Made by a program: the position numbers and the translations under genes. A DNA stretch of 64,000 nt from Streptomyces shenzhenensis (lineage in GTDB: Bacteria; Actinomycetota; Actinomycetes; Streptomycetales; Streptomycetaceae), in assembly GCF_003688995.1 (NCBI RefSeq), contig NZ_PENI01000010.1:124001-188000 (forward strand). Reading direction: 5' to 3'. Below the pieces are notes generated by a model. It was not told where the DNA came from, did not search any database, and saw only the letters and a program-made list of their open reading frames with translations. This document shows, piece by piece, positions 26,466 to 34,364 of this stretch (position 1 is its first letter; each line of letters begins with the position of its first letter).

Positions 26466-26666
26466 ATGACCGCTGTAGCAGTCGAGATCTCGCCGCGTCG
26501 CCCGCTCCCGGGCGACGGGCTCGCCCAGGACGGTCGGCCGTACTTCACGCGGCCGGTCCTGGCGCCGGTCGCGCCGGTGACCCGGATCACCTCGGTCGCC
26601 GACATGGACACGGTGATGGACAGCGCGAAGTGCTCGTGCGCTGCCGGTGACGACAACCCGCACTAG
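26466..26666 (+). CDS. Candidate RiPP precursor peptide
   Basis: 66 aa, starting 2 nt behind the radical SAM stop, with AGGGTGAAG in front. The leader-like N-terminus is Pro/Val-rich (EISPRRPLPGDG, RPYFTRPVLAPVAPVTR), then SVADMDTVMDSA and a C-terminal core KCSCAAGDDNPH with two cysteines at 56 and 58. Small size, position and clustered terminal Cys match precursors of radical SAM-modified peptides; I recall actinobacterial sactipeptide precursors ending in a similar Cys-Asp-Asp-Asn-Pro pattern. A hairpin (26700-26735) follows. Product and activity are unknown. Confidence 0.8.
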   Translation: MTAVAVEISPRRPLPGDGLAQDGRPYFTRPVLAPVAPVTRITSVADMDTVMDSAKCSCAAGDDNPH

Positions 26667-26699
26667 CGGCCTGATCTGTACCTGATCCGGTCGTGAACG

Positions 26700-26735
26700 C
26701 GCAGGCCCTGACGCCGGCTCGGGTCGGGGCCTGCG
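26700..26735 (+). terminator. Hairpin between precursor and acetyltransferase genes
   Basis: CGCAGGCCC (26700-26708) pairs fully with 26727-26735 around an 18-nt loop. It could stop most transcripts after the precursor gene. Confidence 0.5.
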
Positions 26736-26765
26736 GCGTGTGTGCACCCTGAGTAGCGTGCGTGC

Positions 26766-27638
26766 ATGCGCTTTCACTGGGGCTGGATCGAGCCTGTGAT
26801 GCCCGTGCCGTACGTGCCGACCCTCGGCCCCGTCCGCCCGGGCGACCTGCTGCCCGAGCTGTTTGAGGCCGTCGTGGAGATCGCGGGGACTGGCCGGTTC
26901 CTCCCGTACGACAAGGACCGCCGCTGGTCCGAGCGCAAGGCGGAGCGCGTCCTGGTCGGCGCCATCGAGCACGACCGGCGCCAGACCCTCGTGCCCACGC
27001 TCGCCGAACGCGGCGACGGTGTTGTCAAGGTCCACGTGTACGGGGCGGCCCCTGACGGCCTGTCCGCCGGCGCCGACCTGGCCCGCAAGCTCGCCGCCGT
27101 CCACGGCGCCGCCAAGGCCCGCGTGGTGTGGTTCCTGGGCCCCGAGCAGCCCGAGGCGTACGTCCAGGGCGTGGGGACCCGTGTCCAGCTCAAGGACTTC
27201 GCCGAGGGGCCCGGGCAGGCTCCGGGCGTGCCGGTGCGCGAGGACAAACAGCTGCACGAGAGGGCCGGGTTCGCGGAGTTTGCTGAGCAGATGGCTGCGG
27301 AAGGGTTCGCGTTCCTCCACGAGCAGATGCGGGCCGGGACCGTGGGCCCGGTCCTCACCGTCCTCCACGACGGCCGCGTGGCCGGCGCCATCGGCCCCAT
27401 GGAGACCATGGCGGACGCCGGCGGAGCCGTGCGCCTGCTGCCCCAGTACTTCGGCGTGCTGCCCCAGTACCGCGGCCACGGCTACGGCCGCGCCCTGTGG
27501 CGTGCGGCGATGCACTGGGGGCACCAGCACAGTGCCGCTTACCAGCTCCTGCAGACCGAGGTGGGAGGGGCCTCCGACCAGCTGTGTGCGGCGGAGGGAC
27601 TGGCGTCGCTCGGGTTCGTCAACCAGCGGGACGTCTGA
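26766..27638 (+). CDS. GNAT-family N-acetyltransferase
   Basis: 290 aa. The C-terminal half is a GNAT domain: VLTVLHDGRVAGAIGPM, then LPQYFGVLPQYRGHGYGRALWRAAMHWG with the acetyl-CoA pyrophosphate-binding RGHGYG, and a final strand GLASLGFVNQRDV. The N-terminal half (about 1-150) is family-specific, with a possible substrate pocket. In this setting it may modify the RiPP product or protect the producer, but a separate role is possible. TAGCGT lies 6 nt before the ATG and no ribosome site is visible, so the mRNA may be leaderless. Confidence 0.85.
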   Translation: MRFHWGWIEPVMPVPYVPTLGPVRPGDLLPELFEAVVEIAGTGRFLPYDKDRRWSERKAERVLVGAIEHDRRQTLVPTLAERGDGVVKVHVYGAAPDGLSAGADLARKLAAVHGAAKARVVWFLGPEQPEAYVQGVGTRVQLKDFAEGPGQAPGVPVREDKQLHERAGFAEFAEQMAAEGFAFLHEQMRAGTVGPVLTVLHDGRVAGAIGPMETMADAGGAVRLLPQYFGVLPQYRGHGYGRALWRAAMHWGHQHSAAYQLLQTEVGGASDQLCAAEGLASLGFVNQRDV

Positions 27639-27757
27639 GGACGCCCGCCCCTTGCGCACGCCTTACCTTTCGGGTGGCTGCGGGTTGTGGGGCGGATTCA
27701 CCGCCCGGGGTGCCGGTGGCGACTGCGGGCGGAGCGTCGGGCGGTGCCCGTTGGTGG

Positions 27758-29236
27758 TCAGACCGTCAGTTTGACGGCCTCCAGGTATGGGGTGTTGTCC
27801 ATGGTGCCGCCGAAGATGAATTCGGGGCGCTGGTTGACGCACTGGTGGTCGCCCCAGCCTCGGTCGTGGACGGCGGCCTCGCGGCAGATCTGGCCGGTGC
27901 CGACGTTGATGGCGAAGCCCGTCATGTAGGGGCCGCTCCGCTTCGGGTTGCCGATGTAGAAGTCCTTGCCGTCGTCGGTGATGGACGTCCACGCCGGTTG
28001 CCAGCTGCCCTGGTCGTTGGCCGAGTCGTCGTTGTGCAGTACGGCGTTGGCGGCCGAGCCGTCTGTTCCGCTCACCGAGATGTTGAGGGCCTTGATCGCC
28101 TTGTTCTTGCCCGACGTACCGGCGATCGTGCCGTCGCACACCGGCTTCTGCCAGCCCTGGCCGGCCACGTACGCCCGGTAGCAGATGTGCCGTCCCGACG
28201 GGTCGTTCGCCGCCAGGCGCCGTACGGCTGTCGCCGCCGTGTCCTGTGCGGGCCTCGCCGTCACCGTGGTGACCACCCTCGGGGCGTTCGCGGTCACCGT
28301 GACCGTGGGCGGCGGCACCGCCACGCCACCCTTTCCGCCCGGTTTCCCCGACTTGCTCGCGCTCGCACTGGGCGACGGGGACGGGGACAGGCTCGGGGTC
28401 ACCGACACCGTCGGTGCCGGCGGCTCCGCCGGCGCCGTCGTCTCCTGCGGTGTGCTGTTCACCTTCGCCGCCTGGCTCCGGCGGTCGTCGTCGCCCGAGC
28501 CGCCGCTGCCCAGGATCACCAGCGGGATGATCACCAGGGCCGCCACCAGGAGCGCCACCGGGCCTATGATCAACGGCCTGTTCAGCAGTCCCGGGGACGT
28601 GTACTCGTCGTCCGACTGGCGTGACTCGTTGCGGCGGTTCGGCCGGCCCGGCCCCGAGTCCGGGGTGCGGTGGAGGACGGGGGCGCGGGGGGTGGGGCTC
28701 AGGCCCACCGGTTCCGGTAGCGCGTACGCCGACTCCGCCACCTCAGCCTCAGCCGGTTCCGGTGCCTGCGCCGGTTCCTCCGGTTCCGATGCCTCCGGTT
28801 CCGGAACAGGCGGCACTTCGGCCGCGGAAGGCGGGTGCGGCCCGCCGCCGTGACCCGCGTCGTCGCCGTCGCCCTTCTCGAAGGAGACCGGCTCCCCCGC
28901 GTACTCCTCCTCGTACTGCTCCGCGTGCTCCAGCAACCTGCTCGAACCGTCCGGCGCCACCTCCACGTACGCCACATAACCCGCCGCCGGGTCGGAGATG
29001 GACGCCGTCACCGCGGTGTCGCGCTCCCGGGCGTGCTGGTGGAGGGCGTCCAGGACCGCCGCGTCGGCCTCCGCTCCCTCCTCGGCCGGGACGGGACGGC
29101 CGTCGATGGTGGCGGAGCCGTCGCCGGAGATGACCACCGTGAAGCGGTGGGTGAGCTTGGACACCTTTCCAGGGGCCGTCGTTCCGTATCCGTCGCCTTC
29201 CGTGATCGGACTGCCCGTTTGCTCGTTTCGGCTCAT
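27758..29236 (-). CDS. Membrane protein with a cluster-specific N-terminal domain and an extracellular C-terminal domain
   Basis: 492 aa; ATG 29236 is preferred since GGAAGGA lies 7 nt upstream (ATG 29242 overlaps it). Residues about 30-100 form a compact domain (FTVVISGDGSATIDGRP through YVEVAPDGSSRLL) that recurs in the protein at 51119-52006. An acidic Pro/Glu-rich stretch follows, one membrane helix (about 225-245, IIGPVALLVAALVIIPLVIL), a Ser/Pro/Thr wall-spanning linker, and a C-terminal extracellular domain of about 140 residues with tryptophan-containing repeats (QGWQKPVC, GSWQPAW, RGWGDHQC) like Clostridial hydrophobic (ChW) repeats. A SigL-like promoter lies upstream. Function unknown; it may link the cytoplasm to wall or matrix polymers. 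Confidence 0.8.
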   Translation of the reverse strand: MSRNEQTGSPITEGDGYGTTAPGKVSKLTHRFTVVISGDGSATIDGRPVPAEEGAEADAAVLDALHQHARERDTAVTASISDPAAGYVAYVEVAPDGSSRLLEHAEQYEEEYAGEPVSFEKGDGDDAGHGGGPHPPSAAEVPPVPEPEASEPEEPAQAPEPAEAEVAESAYALPEPVGLSPTPRAPVLHRTPDSGPGRPNRRNESRQSDDEYTSPGLLNRPLIIGPVALLVAALVIIPLVILGSGGSGDDDRRSQAAKVNSTPQETTAPAEPPAPTVSVTPSLSPSPSPSASASKSGKPGGKGGVAVPPPTVTVTANAPRVVTTVTARPAQDTAATAVRRLAANDPSGRHICYRAYVAGQGWQKPVCDGTIAGTSGKNKAIKALNISVSGTDGSAANAVLHNDDSANDQGSWQPAWTSITDDGKDFYIGNPKRSGPYMTGFAINVGTGQICREAAVHDRGWGDHQCVNQRPEFIFGGTMDNTPYLEAVKLTV

Positions 29237-29280
29237 GCCCATTCCTTCCTGCCGTTCCCGGCGTCGAGACCGGTGCTATC

Positions 29281-29309
29281 GCAACGGCTGCCGCGCGAGA
29301 ACGGTTCAA
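29281..29309 (-). promoter_or_regulatory. SigL-like ECF promoter P1 (for the gene at 27758-29236)
   Basis: Read on the minus strand: TTGAACC (29309-29303), a 15-bp spacer, CCGTTGC (29287-29281). About 45 bp before the start codon. Confidence 0.65.
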
Positions 29310-29429
29310 CTGGACGGGTGGCGGCCGGACTTGAGGGACCGCGCCATCGCTACGCACGGTGATCGGGGCAGCAGGGTGCGTTCCGTCGAACAGGCTGTCG
29401 TCGGCCCCATCGTCACTAGAGTCCCGGTG

Positions 29430-32327
29430 GTGAGTGTCTACGCGAATTCCCTGCGCTTCACCGTGCTGGGGCCGCTCCGAGCGGTGCGCGGTGAACAGGA
29501 ACTGGACCTGGGCTCCCCACAACAGCGTGCGGTACTGGCCGCGCTGCTCCTGCGGAGAGGACGCCCCCTCACGCTCGGTGAACTCGTCGACGCCGTCTGG
29601 GGCGAGGAGCCGCCGCCCGCCGCCGTGTCCGTCCTGCGGACCTATGTCTCACGGCTCCGCAAGATCCTCGAACCCGAGCGGGACCCGGCCGAACCTCCCC
29701 GGGTGATCGTCTCCGTGGGGGACGGATATCTGGTGCGGGTCGCCGAGGACTCCCTGGATCTCGCCGTGTTCGAGCGGCGGGTCGAAGAAGCCAAGAAGCT
29801 GCGCGTCGACGGGGATCTCCCCGGCGCCGCCTCGCTGCTGAACTCCGCCCTCGGCCGGTGGCAGGGAACCGCCCTCGCCGGGATACCCGGGCCGCTCGCC
29901 GCGTCGGAGCGCACCTGGCTGGCGGAGGAACGGCTCACCACCCTGGAGACCCGGCTCGACCTCGACATCGAACTCGGGCGGCACGTCGAGATCGTCTCCG
30001 AACTCTTCTCGCTCACCCATCGGCATCCGTTGCGGGAGCGATTATCGCGACTGCTCATGCTCGCCCTCTACCGGGGCGGGCGACAGGCCGAGGCCCTCGC
30101 CGCCTACCGTCGCGCCCGTGCCGACCTCGTCGCCGAGCTCGGCATCGAACCCGGCCTGGAACTCCAGCGGTTGCATGACCGGATCCTCGCCGCCGATGCC
30201 TCCTTGGCAGCCCCGGCGACCCGGCCGTCGGCGACACCGGCCACCGACACCGCCGTCCACACCCCCGCCGACGGCGACCACGTGGCCCGGCCCGCCCAAC
30301 TTCCCGCCGACCTCCCCACCTTCGTCGGTCGGCGGGCCGAACTCGACGGCGTACGTGCCCTGCTGCCCGCCGACGGGCAGTCCCCCGGCACCGTCGTCAT
30401 CAGTGCCATCGGCGGCATGGGCGGCGTCGGCAAGACCACGTTGGCCGTGCACTGGGCGCACGAGATCGCCGGCCGGTTCCCCGACGGGCAGCTCTACATC
30501 AATCTGCGCGGCTTCGACCCGACCGAGCGGAGGATGGCGCCGGACGAGGCGGTCCGGATCTTCCTCGGCGCGCTCGGCGTTCCGCCGCTGCGGATACCCG
30601 CCGGGCTCGACGCCCAGGTGGCGCTGTACCGGAGTCTGCTCGCCCGGCGCAGAGTGCTGATCCTGCTCGACAACGCCCGGGACGCCGACCAGGTGCGCCC
30701 GCTGCTGCCCGGGTCCCCGGGGTCCCTGGTGATCGTGACCAGCCGTAGCCGGCTCGCCGGGCTGGTGGCCGCGGAGGGCGCACATCCGCTGACGCTTGAC
30801 CAGCTGTCCTCGGCCGAGGCACACGATCTGCTGGCGCGGCGGCTCGGGGCGGAGCGGCCGGCGGCAGAACCCGACGCCGCGGCGGAGATCGTCGCGCACT
30901 GTGGCCGGCTGCCGCTCGCGCTGGCGATCGTCGCCGCGCACGCCGCCGTCAACCCGCACTTCCCGCTCAGCGCCATCGCCGAGCAGCTGACGGAGAGCCA
31001 CGGCAGCCTCGACATGTTCGCGGGCGGTGACCTCGGCACCGATCTGCGGGCCGTGTTCTCCTGGTCGTACCAGGCGTTGTCCGCCCCGGCCGCACGGCTG
31101 TTCCGGCTGCTCGGACTGGACTGCGGGCCGGACATCTCGGTGCCCGCCGCGGCCGCTCTCGCCGGGCTCACGCCGCGCGAGACCCGGGCGCCGCTGCTCG
31201 AACTCACCCGTGCCCATCTGCTGACCGAGCGCTTCCCCGGCCGCTACGCCCTGCACGACCTGCTCCGCATCTACGCCGCCGAACGGGCCGCGATCGAGGA
31301 GAGCACCCGGGAGCGGGACCGGGCCGTCGAGCGGCTGCTCGCCTGGTATCTGCACACCGCCGACGCCGCCTACGCGCACATCACCCCGCAGCGCCCCCGC
31401 ATCCCGCTCGAACCGCCGCCCGACGGCTGCCGGCCGCTGGGGTTCAGCTCGCACGACCAGGCCCTGGACTGGTGCGAGACCGAACGGCCCAACCTGGTCA
31501 ACGCGGTGCACCGGGCGGCCGAGTGCGGGCAGTGGGGCATCGCCTGGCGGCTGCCCGCCGCCCTGTGGGGCTTCTTCTATCTGCGCAGCCATCTGCACGA
31601 CTGGCTGGACAGCGCGCGGACCGGCCTCGCCGCCGCCCGCACCGCGCAGGACCGCCGGGGCGTGGCCCAGTCCCTCGCGGACACGGCGGCCGCGTTGCGC
31701 AGCCTGGGCCGCTACGACGAGGCCGCCGCCCACTTCCGCGACGCGATGACCGCGTACCGGGAGCTCGGAGACCTCCAGGGCAGGTCGCACGCCGTGACCA
31801 ACCTCGGCGACATCTGTCTGCAAGTCGGCCGGCTCGCCAAGGCCGTCGAGTACACCCGCCGGGGGCTGGTCCTCGACCGGTTCCTCGGCAGCACCTGGGG
31901 CGAGGGGATCGGGCTGTCCAACCTGGGCGACGCCTACCAGCGGCAGGGCCGGTTCGACGAGGCCGTCGCGTGTCTGGAACAGGCGCTGACCGTGCTGCGC
32001 GCCGACGGCAACCGCTGGGTCGAGGGGGTCACCCTGGACATCCTCGGCACGGTGTACCAGCGCCTGTGCCGTTACGACGACGCCCTCGCCCACTACCACC
32101 GGGCGCTGGAGACGCACCGGGACATCGGCAACCGCTGGGGCGAGGGCCACACCCTGGGCAACTTCGGCGATGTCCAGCTGGCCGCCGGCGACCCCGAGGC
32201 CGCCCGTGTCAGCTGGGACCAGGCCCTCGCCATCTTTGCCGAGTTCGACCACCAGGACGCCGAGAAGATCCGCGCACGGCTCGGCCGCCTGGCGGACACA
32301 CCCCATGAGGGGGCACCTCCGGCATGA
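29430..32327 (+). CDS. AfsR/SARP-family regulator with NB-ARC and TPR domains; contains a TTA codon
   Basis: 965 aa from GTG 29430 (GTG 29427 is also possible). Order: OmpR-like winged helix (about 8-95, LRFTVLGPLRAVRGEQEL, RTYVSRLRKIL), bacterial transcriptional activation domain (about 105-250, ending GIEPGLELQRLHDRIL), NB-ARC ATPase (about 295-570, Walker A GMGGVGKTT, RVLILLDNARDADQVRPLLPG), and TPR repeats (about 740-950). This is the AfsR architecture: an ATP-dependent activator of secondary metabolism or development. One Leu codon near residue 205 is TTA (30042-30044), so the protein should depend on bldA. It is divergent from the membrane protein gene at 27758 and may act on this cluster. 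Confidence 0.93.
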   Translation: MSVYANSLRFTVLGPLRAVRGEQELDLGSPQQRAVLAALLLRRGRPLTLGELVDAVWGEEPPPAAVSVLRTYVSRLRKILEPERDPAEPPRVIVSVGDGYLVRVAEDSLDLAVFERRVEEAKKLRVDGDLPGAASLLNSALGRWQGTALAGIPGPLAASERTWLAEERLTTLETRLDLDIELGRHVEIVSELFSLTHRHPLRERLSRLLMLALYRGGRQAEALAAYRRARADLVAELGIEPGLELQRLHDRILAADASLAAPATRPSATPATDTAVHTPADGDHVARPAQLPADLPTFVGRRAELDGVRALLPADGQSPGTVVISAIGGMGGVGKTTLAVHWAHEIAGRFPDGQLYINLRGFDPTERRMAPDEAVRIFLGALGVPPLRIPAGLDAQVALYRSLLARRRVLILLDNARDADQVRPLLPGSPGSLVIVTSRSRLAGLVAAEGAHPLTLDQLSSAEAHDLLARRLGAERPAAEPDAAAEIVAHCGRLPLALAIVAAHAAVNPHFPLSAIAEQLTESHGSLDMFAGGDLGTDLRAVFSWSYQALSAPAARLFRLLGLDCGPDISVPAAAALAGLTPRETRAPLLELTRAHLLTERFPGRYALHDLLRIYAAERAAIEESTRERDRAVERLLAWYLHTADAAYAHITPQRPRIPLEPPPDGCRPLGFSSHDQALDWCETERPNLVNAVHRAAECGQWGIAWRLPAALWGFFYLRSHLHDWLDSARTGLAAARTAQDRRGVAQSLADTAAALRSLGRYDEAAAHFRDAMTAYRELGDLQGRSHAVTNLGDICLQVGRLAKAVEYTRRGLVLDRFLGSTWGEGIGLSNLGDAYQRQGRFDEAVACLEQALTVLRADGNRWVEGVTLDILGTVYQRLCRYDDALAHYHRALETHRDIGNRWGEGHTLGNFGDVQLAAGDPEAARVSWDQALAIFAEFDHQDAEKIRARLGRLADTPHEGAPPA

Positions 32328-32501
32328 CTCGTGCGAACGGCCTGACATGCGGCTCCGGTCTCCTTCGGTGGTCGGCGTCCCGCCGTGTCCCGGGTGGCGG
32401 ACGGGACACGGCGACCTCGTGCCCGTACAACGGACGGCGGCCGGGAAAGGATCAACGGTCGTACAGAATCCGATGCCGCTCGGCGCGCTTCCCGCCGCCG
32501 C

Positions 32502-34076
32502 TCAGCCCGCCTCGCGGTACGCCACACCGGACGCGTTCGGGGTCGTCCCGTCGTACAGACCGGTCGGGCTGGTCCGGGTGGACAGCGTGAACCAGGCGTA
32601 ACGCTCCACGAAGTCCAGGCCGTTGAGCATCCGCGTGGACGACTTCACGAAGTCCGTCTGCTCCTGGGCGCTGGGGTAGCGGGGGGCGCCCTGGGACCAG
32701 TCGATGAGGCCGTACTCGGTGAGCCAGATCGGCTTGTGGTAGCGGTCGTGGACCTTCTGCAGGTAGCCGCGCAGCTGGTCGGCGGCGTCCGGCCCGAAGT
32801 CGGCGCCGTACCAGTGCAGCGGGATGAAGTCGACGCGCAGCCCGCGCTCGGCGGCCCCCTTCATGAACCGGTCCAGCCAGCCGCCCTCGACGTCACCCCC
32901 GCCGGCGACGGCCGGTGCGCCCATGCGCAGACCGGTGTCCTGCAGCCGGGGCCACAGATCCAGGGCCTGTTCCGGGGTCAGGGCGGCCTGCGTGTCCGAG
33001 TCGGGCTCGTTGAAGCCGAGCAGTTCGGTGCCCTCGCTCTTGGCCGCGCCCAGTTCGGCGTCGGTGACCGAGCCGGGGCCCCAGATCATCGGGACGTACT
33101 CGACGCCGTCGGGCCTGGTGACCGCGCCGGTGGAAGAGGTCCAGTTGTAGTACCAGGAGGCACCGGAGTCGGCGAGCGCCTGCGCGGCACCGTCGACGGG
33201 GTTGAGGCTGATGCCCTTGCGGGTCGAGGAGGTCTGGGTGGCGCCGCCGCCCGAGGTGGCGGAGGGATCGGGCGAGCCGGTGGCGGCGGCCCCGGTCCCG
33301 AAAGCGACGGTCATCCCCGTGCACCGGGTGCACTGCCGCATGACCTGGTTGCCGGGCTCGGCGTCCTGCTTGGACCAGGCGTACGCGGTCGGGCACTTCT
33401 GGTTGATCGCGTCGCTGTAGGGGGTCTTGGCGTCCCGGTTCGGGTTGACGCAGACCAGTGCCGTGCCGCTGTCGTCCTTGACCAGGTTGTCGGGCGGGCA
33501 GCCGGACAGCAGGTCCACGGCGCAGCCCGTCGCCGAGCACTCGCCGTCCTGCGGTACGTCGACGTCGTTCGGCGTGATGGTCACGGGGACGGACACGGCG
33601 TTGACGTAGCTGACGTCGTACCAGGGCGCCAGGCTGTCGGCCGGGTCGAAGTTGAACTCGGCGAGGCTGGTGGGCTGTTCGCCGGTGGAGCAGTGGTCGG
33701 CGTACGGGCCGCAGTCGCCCACGGCGCAGTGGAAGGTGCTGCCGTCCTCGCCCGTGCAGCCCTGGCGGGCGAAGAAGGTGCCGCGCCAGTGCCCGGCGCC
33801 CTCGTGCTCGGGGACGGTGATGGTGGCGGACTGCCCCGGGTCGAGCACCGGGAGCCCGGTGAGCGCGGCCGAGCCGTCCGCGTTCACCGTGCTGCCGACC
33901 CAGACGCGGCTGTCCGTCGTGTTCTGGAAGGTGACCGTGTGGTCGGCGGTGTCGCCGGCCGGCGCGCTGTTGATCTCTCCGCTGTGCGAGCGGTGCGCCT
34001 GGACGCCCAGGGCGGTGCCGGTCACGCCGACGACGACCAGGAGCAGGCTCAGGAGGATGGATATGCGTCTGCGCAT
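32502..34076 (-). CDS. Secreted thaumatin-like / GH128 (Asl1-type) glycoside hydrolase
   Basis: 524 aa. A signal peptide or anchor (ISILLSLLLVVVGVTGTALG) is followed by a Cys-rich thaumatin-like domain (about 45-285; FQNTTDSRVWVGS, GHWRGTFFARQGC, FHCAVGDCGPYADHC, TSLAEFNFD, WYDVSYVNAVSVPVTI, final CTRCTGMTVAFGTG). A Ser/Thr/Gly linker leads to a GH128 barrel (about 300-520) with ASWYYNW, the acid/base Glu in LLGFNEPD and the nucleophile Glu in PIWLTEYG. GH128 enzymes cut beta-1,3-glucans. Thaumatin domains also bind beta-glucans, so the target may be fungal or self-made glucan. A SigL-like promoter precedes it. Confidence 0.9.
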   Translation of the reverse strand: MRRRISILLSLLLVVVGVTGTALGVQAHRSHSGEINSAPAGDTADHTVTFQNTTDSRVWVGSTVNADGSAALTGLPVLDPGQSATITVPEHEGAGHWRGTFFARQGCTGEDGSTFHCAVGDCGPYADHCSTGEQPTSLAEFNFDPADSLAPWYDVSYVNAVSVPVTITPNDVDVPQDGECSATGCAVDLLSGCPPDNLVKDDSGTALVCVNPNRDAKTPYSDAINQKCPTAYAWSKQDAEPGNQVMRQCTRCTGMTVAFGTGAAATGSPDPSATSGGGATQTSSTRKGISLNPVDGAAQALADSGASWYYNWTSSTGAVTRPDGVEYVPMIWGPGSVTDAELGAAKSEGTELLGFNEPDSDTQAALTPEQALDLWPRLQDTGLRMGAPAVAGGGDVEGGWLDRFMKGAAERGLRVDFIPLHWYGADFGPDAADQLRGYLQKVHDRYHKPIWLTEYGLIDWSQGAPRYPSAQEQTDFVKSSTRMLNGLDFVERYAWFTLSTRTSPTGLYDGTTPNASGVAYREAG

Positions 34077-34140
34077 AGAACGTGTGTCTCCCTGTCGGGG
34101 GTGCGCGAGTCAGGCGATCGGGTCTCGCCTGCGTCCAGGC

Positions 34141-34169
34141 ACGACGGATGCGCGCGGCGGATGGTTCAC
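34141..34169 (-). promoter_or_regulatory. SigL-like ECF promoter P2 (for the thaumatin/GH128 gene)
   Basis: On the minus strand: GTGAACC (34169-34163), 15-bp spacer, CCGTCGT (34147-34141); about 65 bp before the start. Divergent from P3. Confidence 0.65.
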
Positions 34170-34270
34170 CGCCGCCGGAGCCTTCGGGCGGCCTTCCGGG
34201 CGCCTTCCGGTCCTTCCGGGCCCGAGGCGGTACGGATCATTCCGCTGTGTCCGGTCCGTCCGCCGGCCGG

Positions 34271-34299
34271 TTGAACCGTTCGCCGGGGCCGCCCGTCGT
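34271..34299 (+). promoter_or_regulatory. SigL-like ECF promoter P3 (for the gene at 34365)
   Basis: TTGAACC (34271-34277), 15-bp spacer, CCGTCGT (34293-34299); 65 bp before the ATG. Confidence 0.65.
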
Positions 34300-34364
34300 G
34301 TCCTGCGTCCGCGGGGCCCGGCCCATCGGTACCGGGCCGGGAGCGAACCGAAGAGAGGGCAACC

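Noticed and set aside
29380..29430. SigL-like promoter for the AfsR-like gene (TCGAACA...CATCGTC)
   Set aside because: Several positions differ from the nine-site consensus, including the -35 core, so it was not counted.
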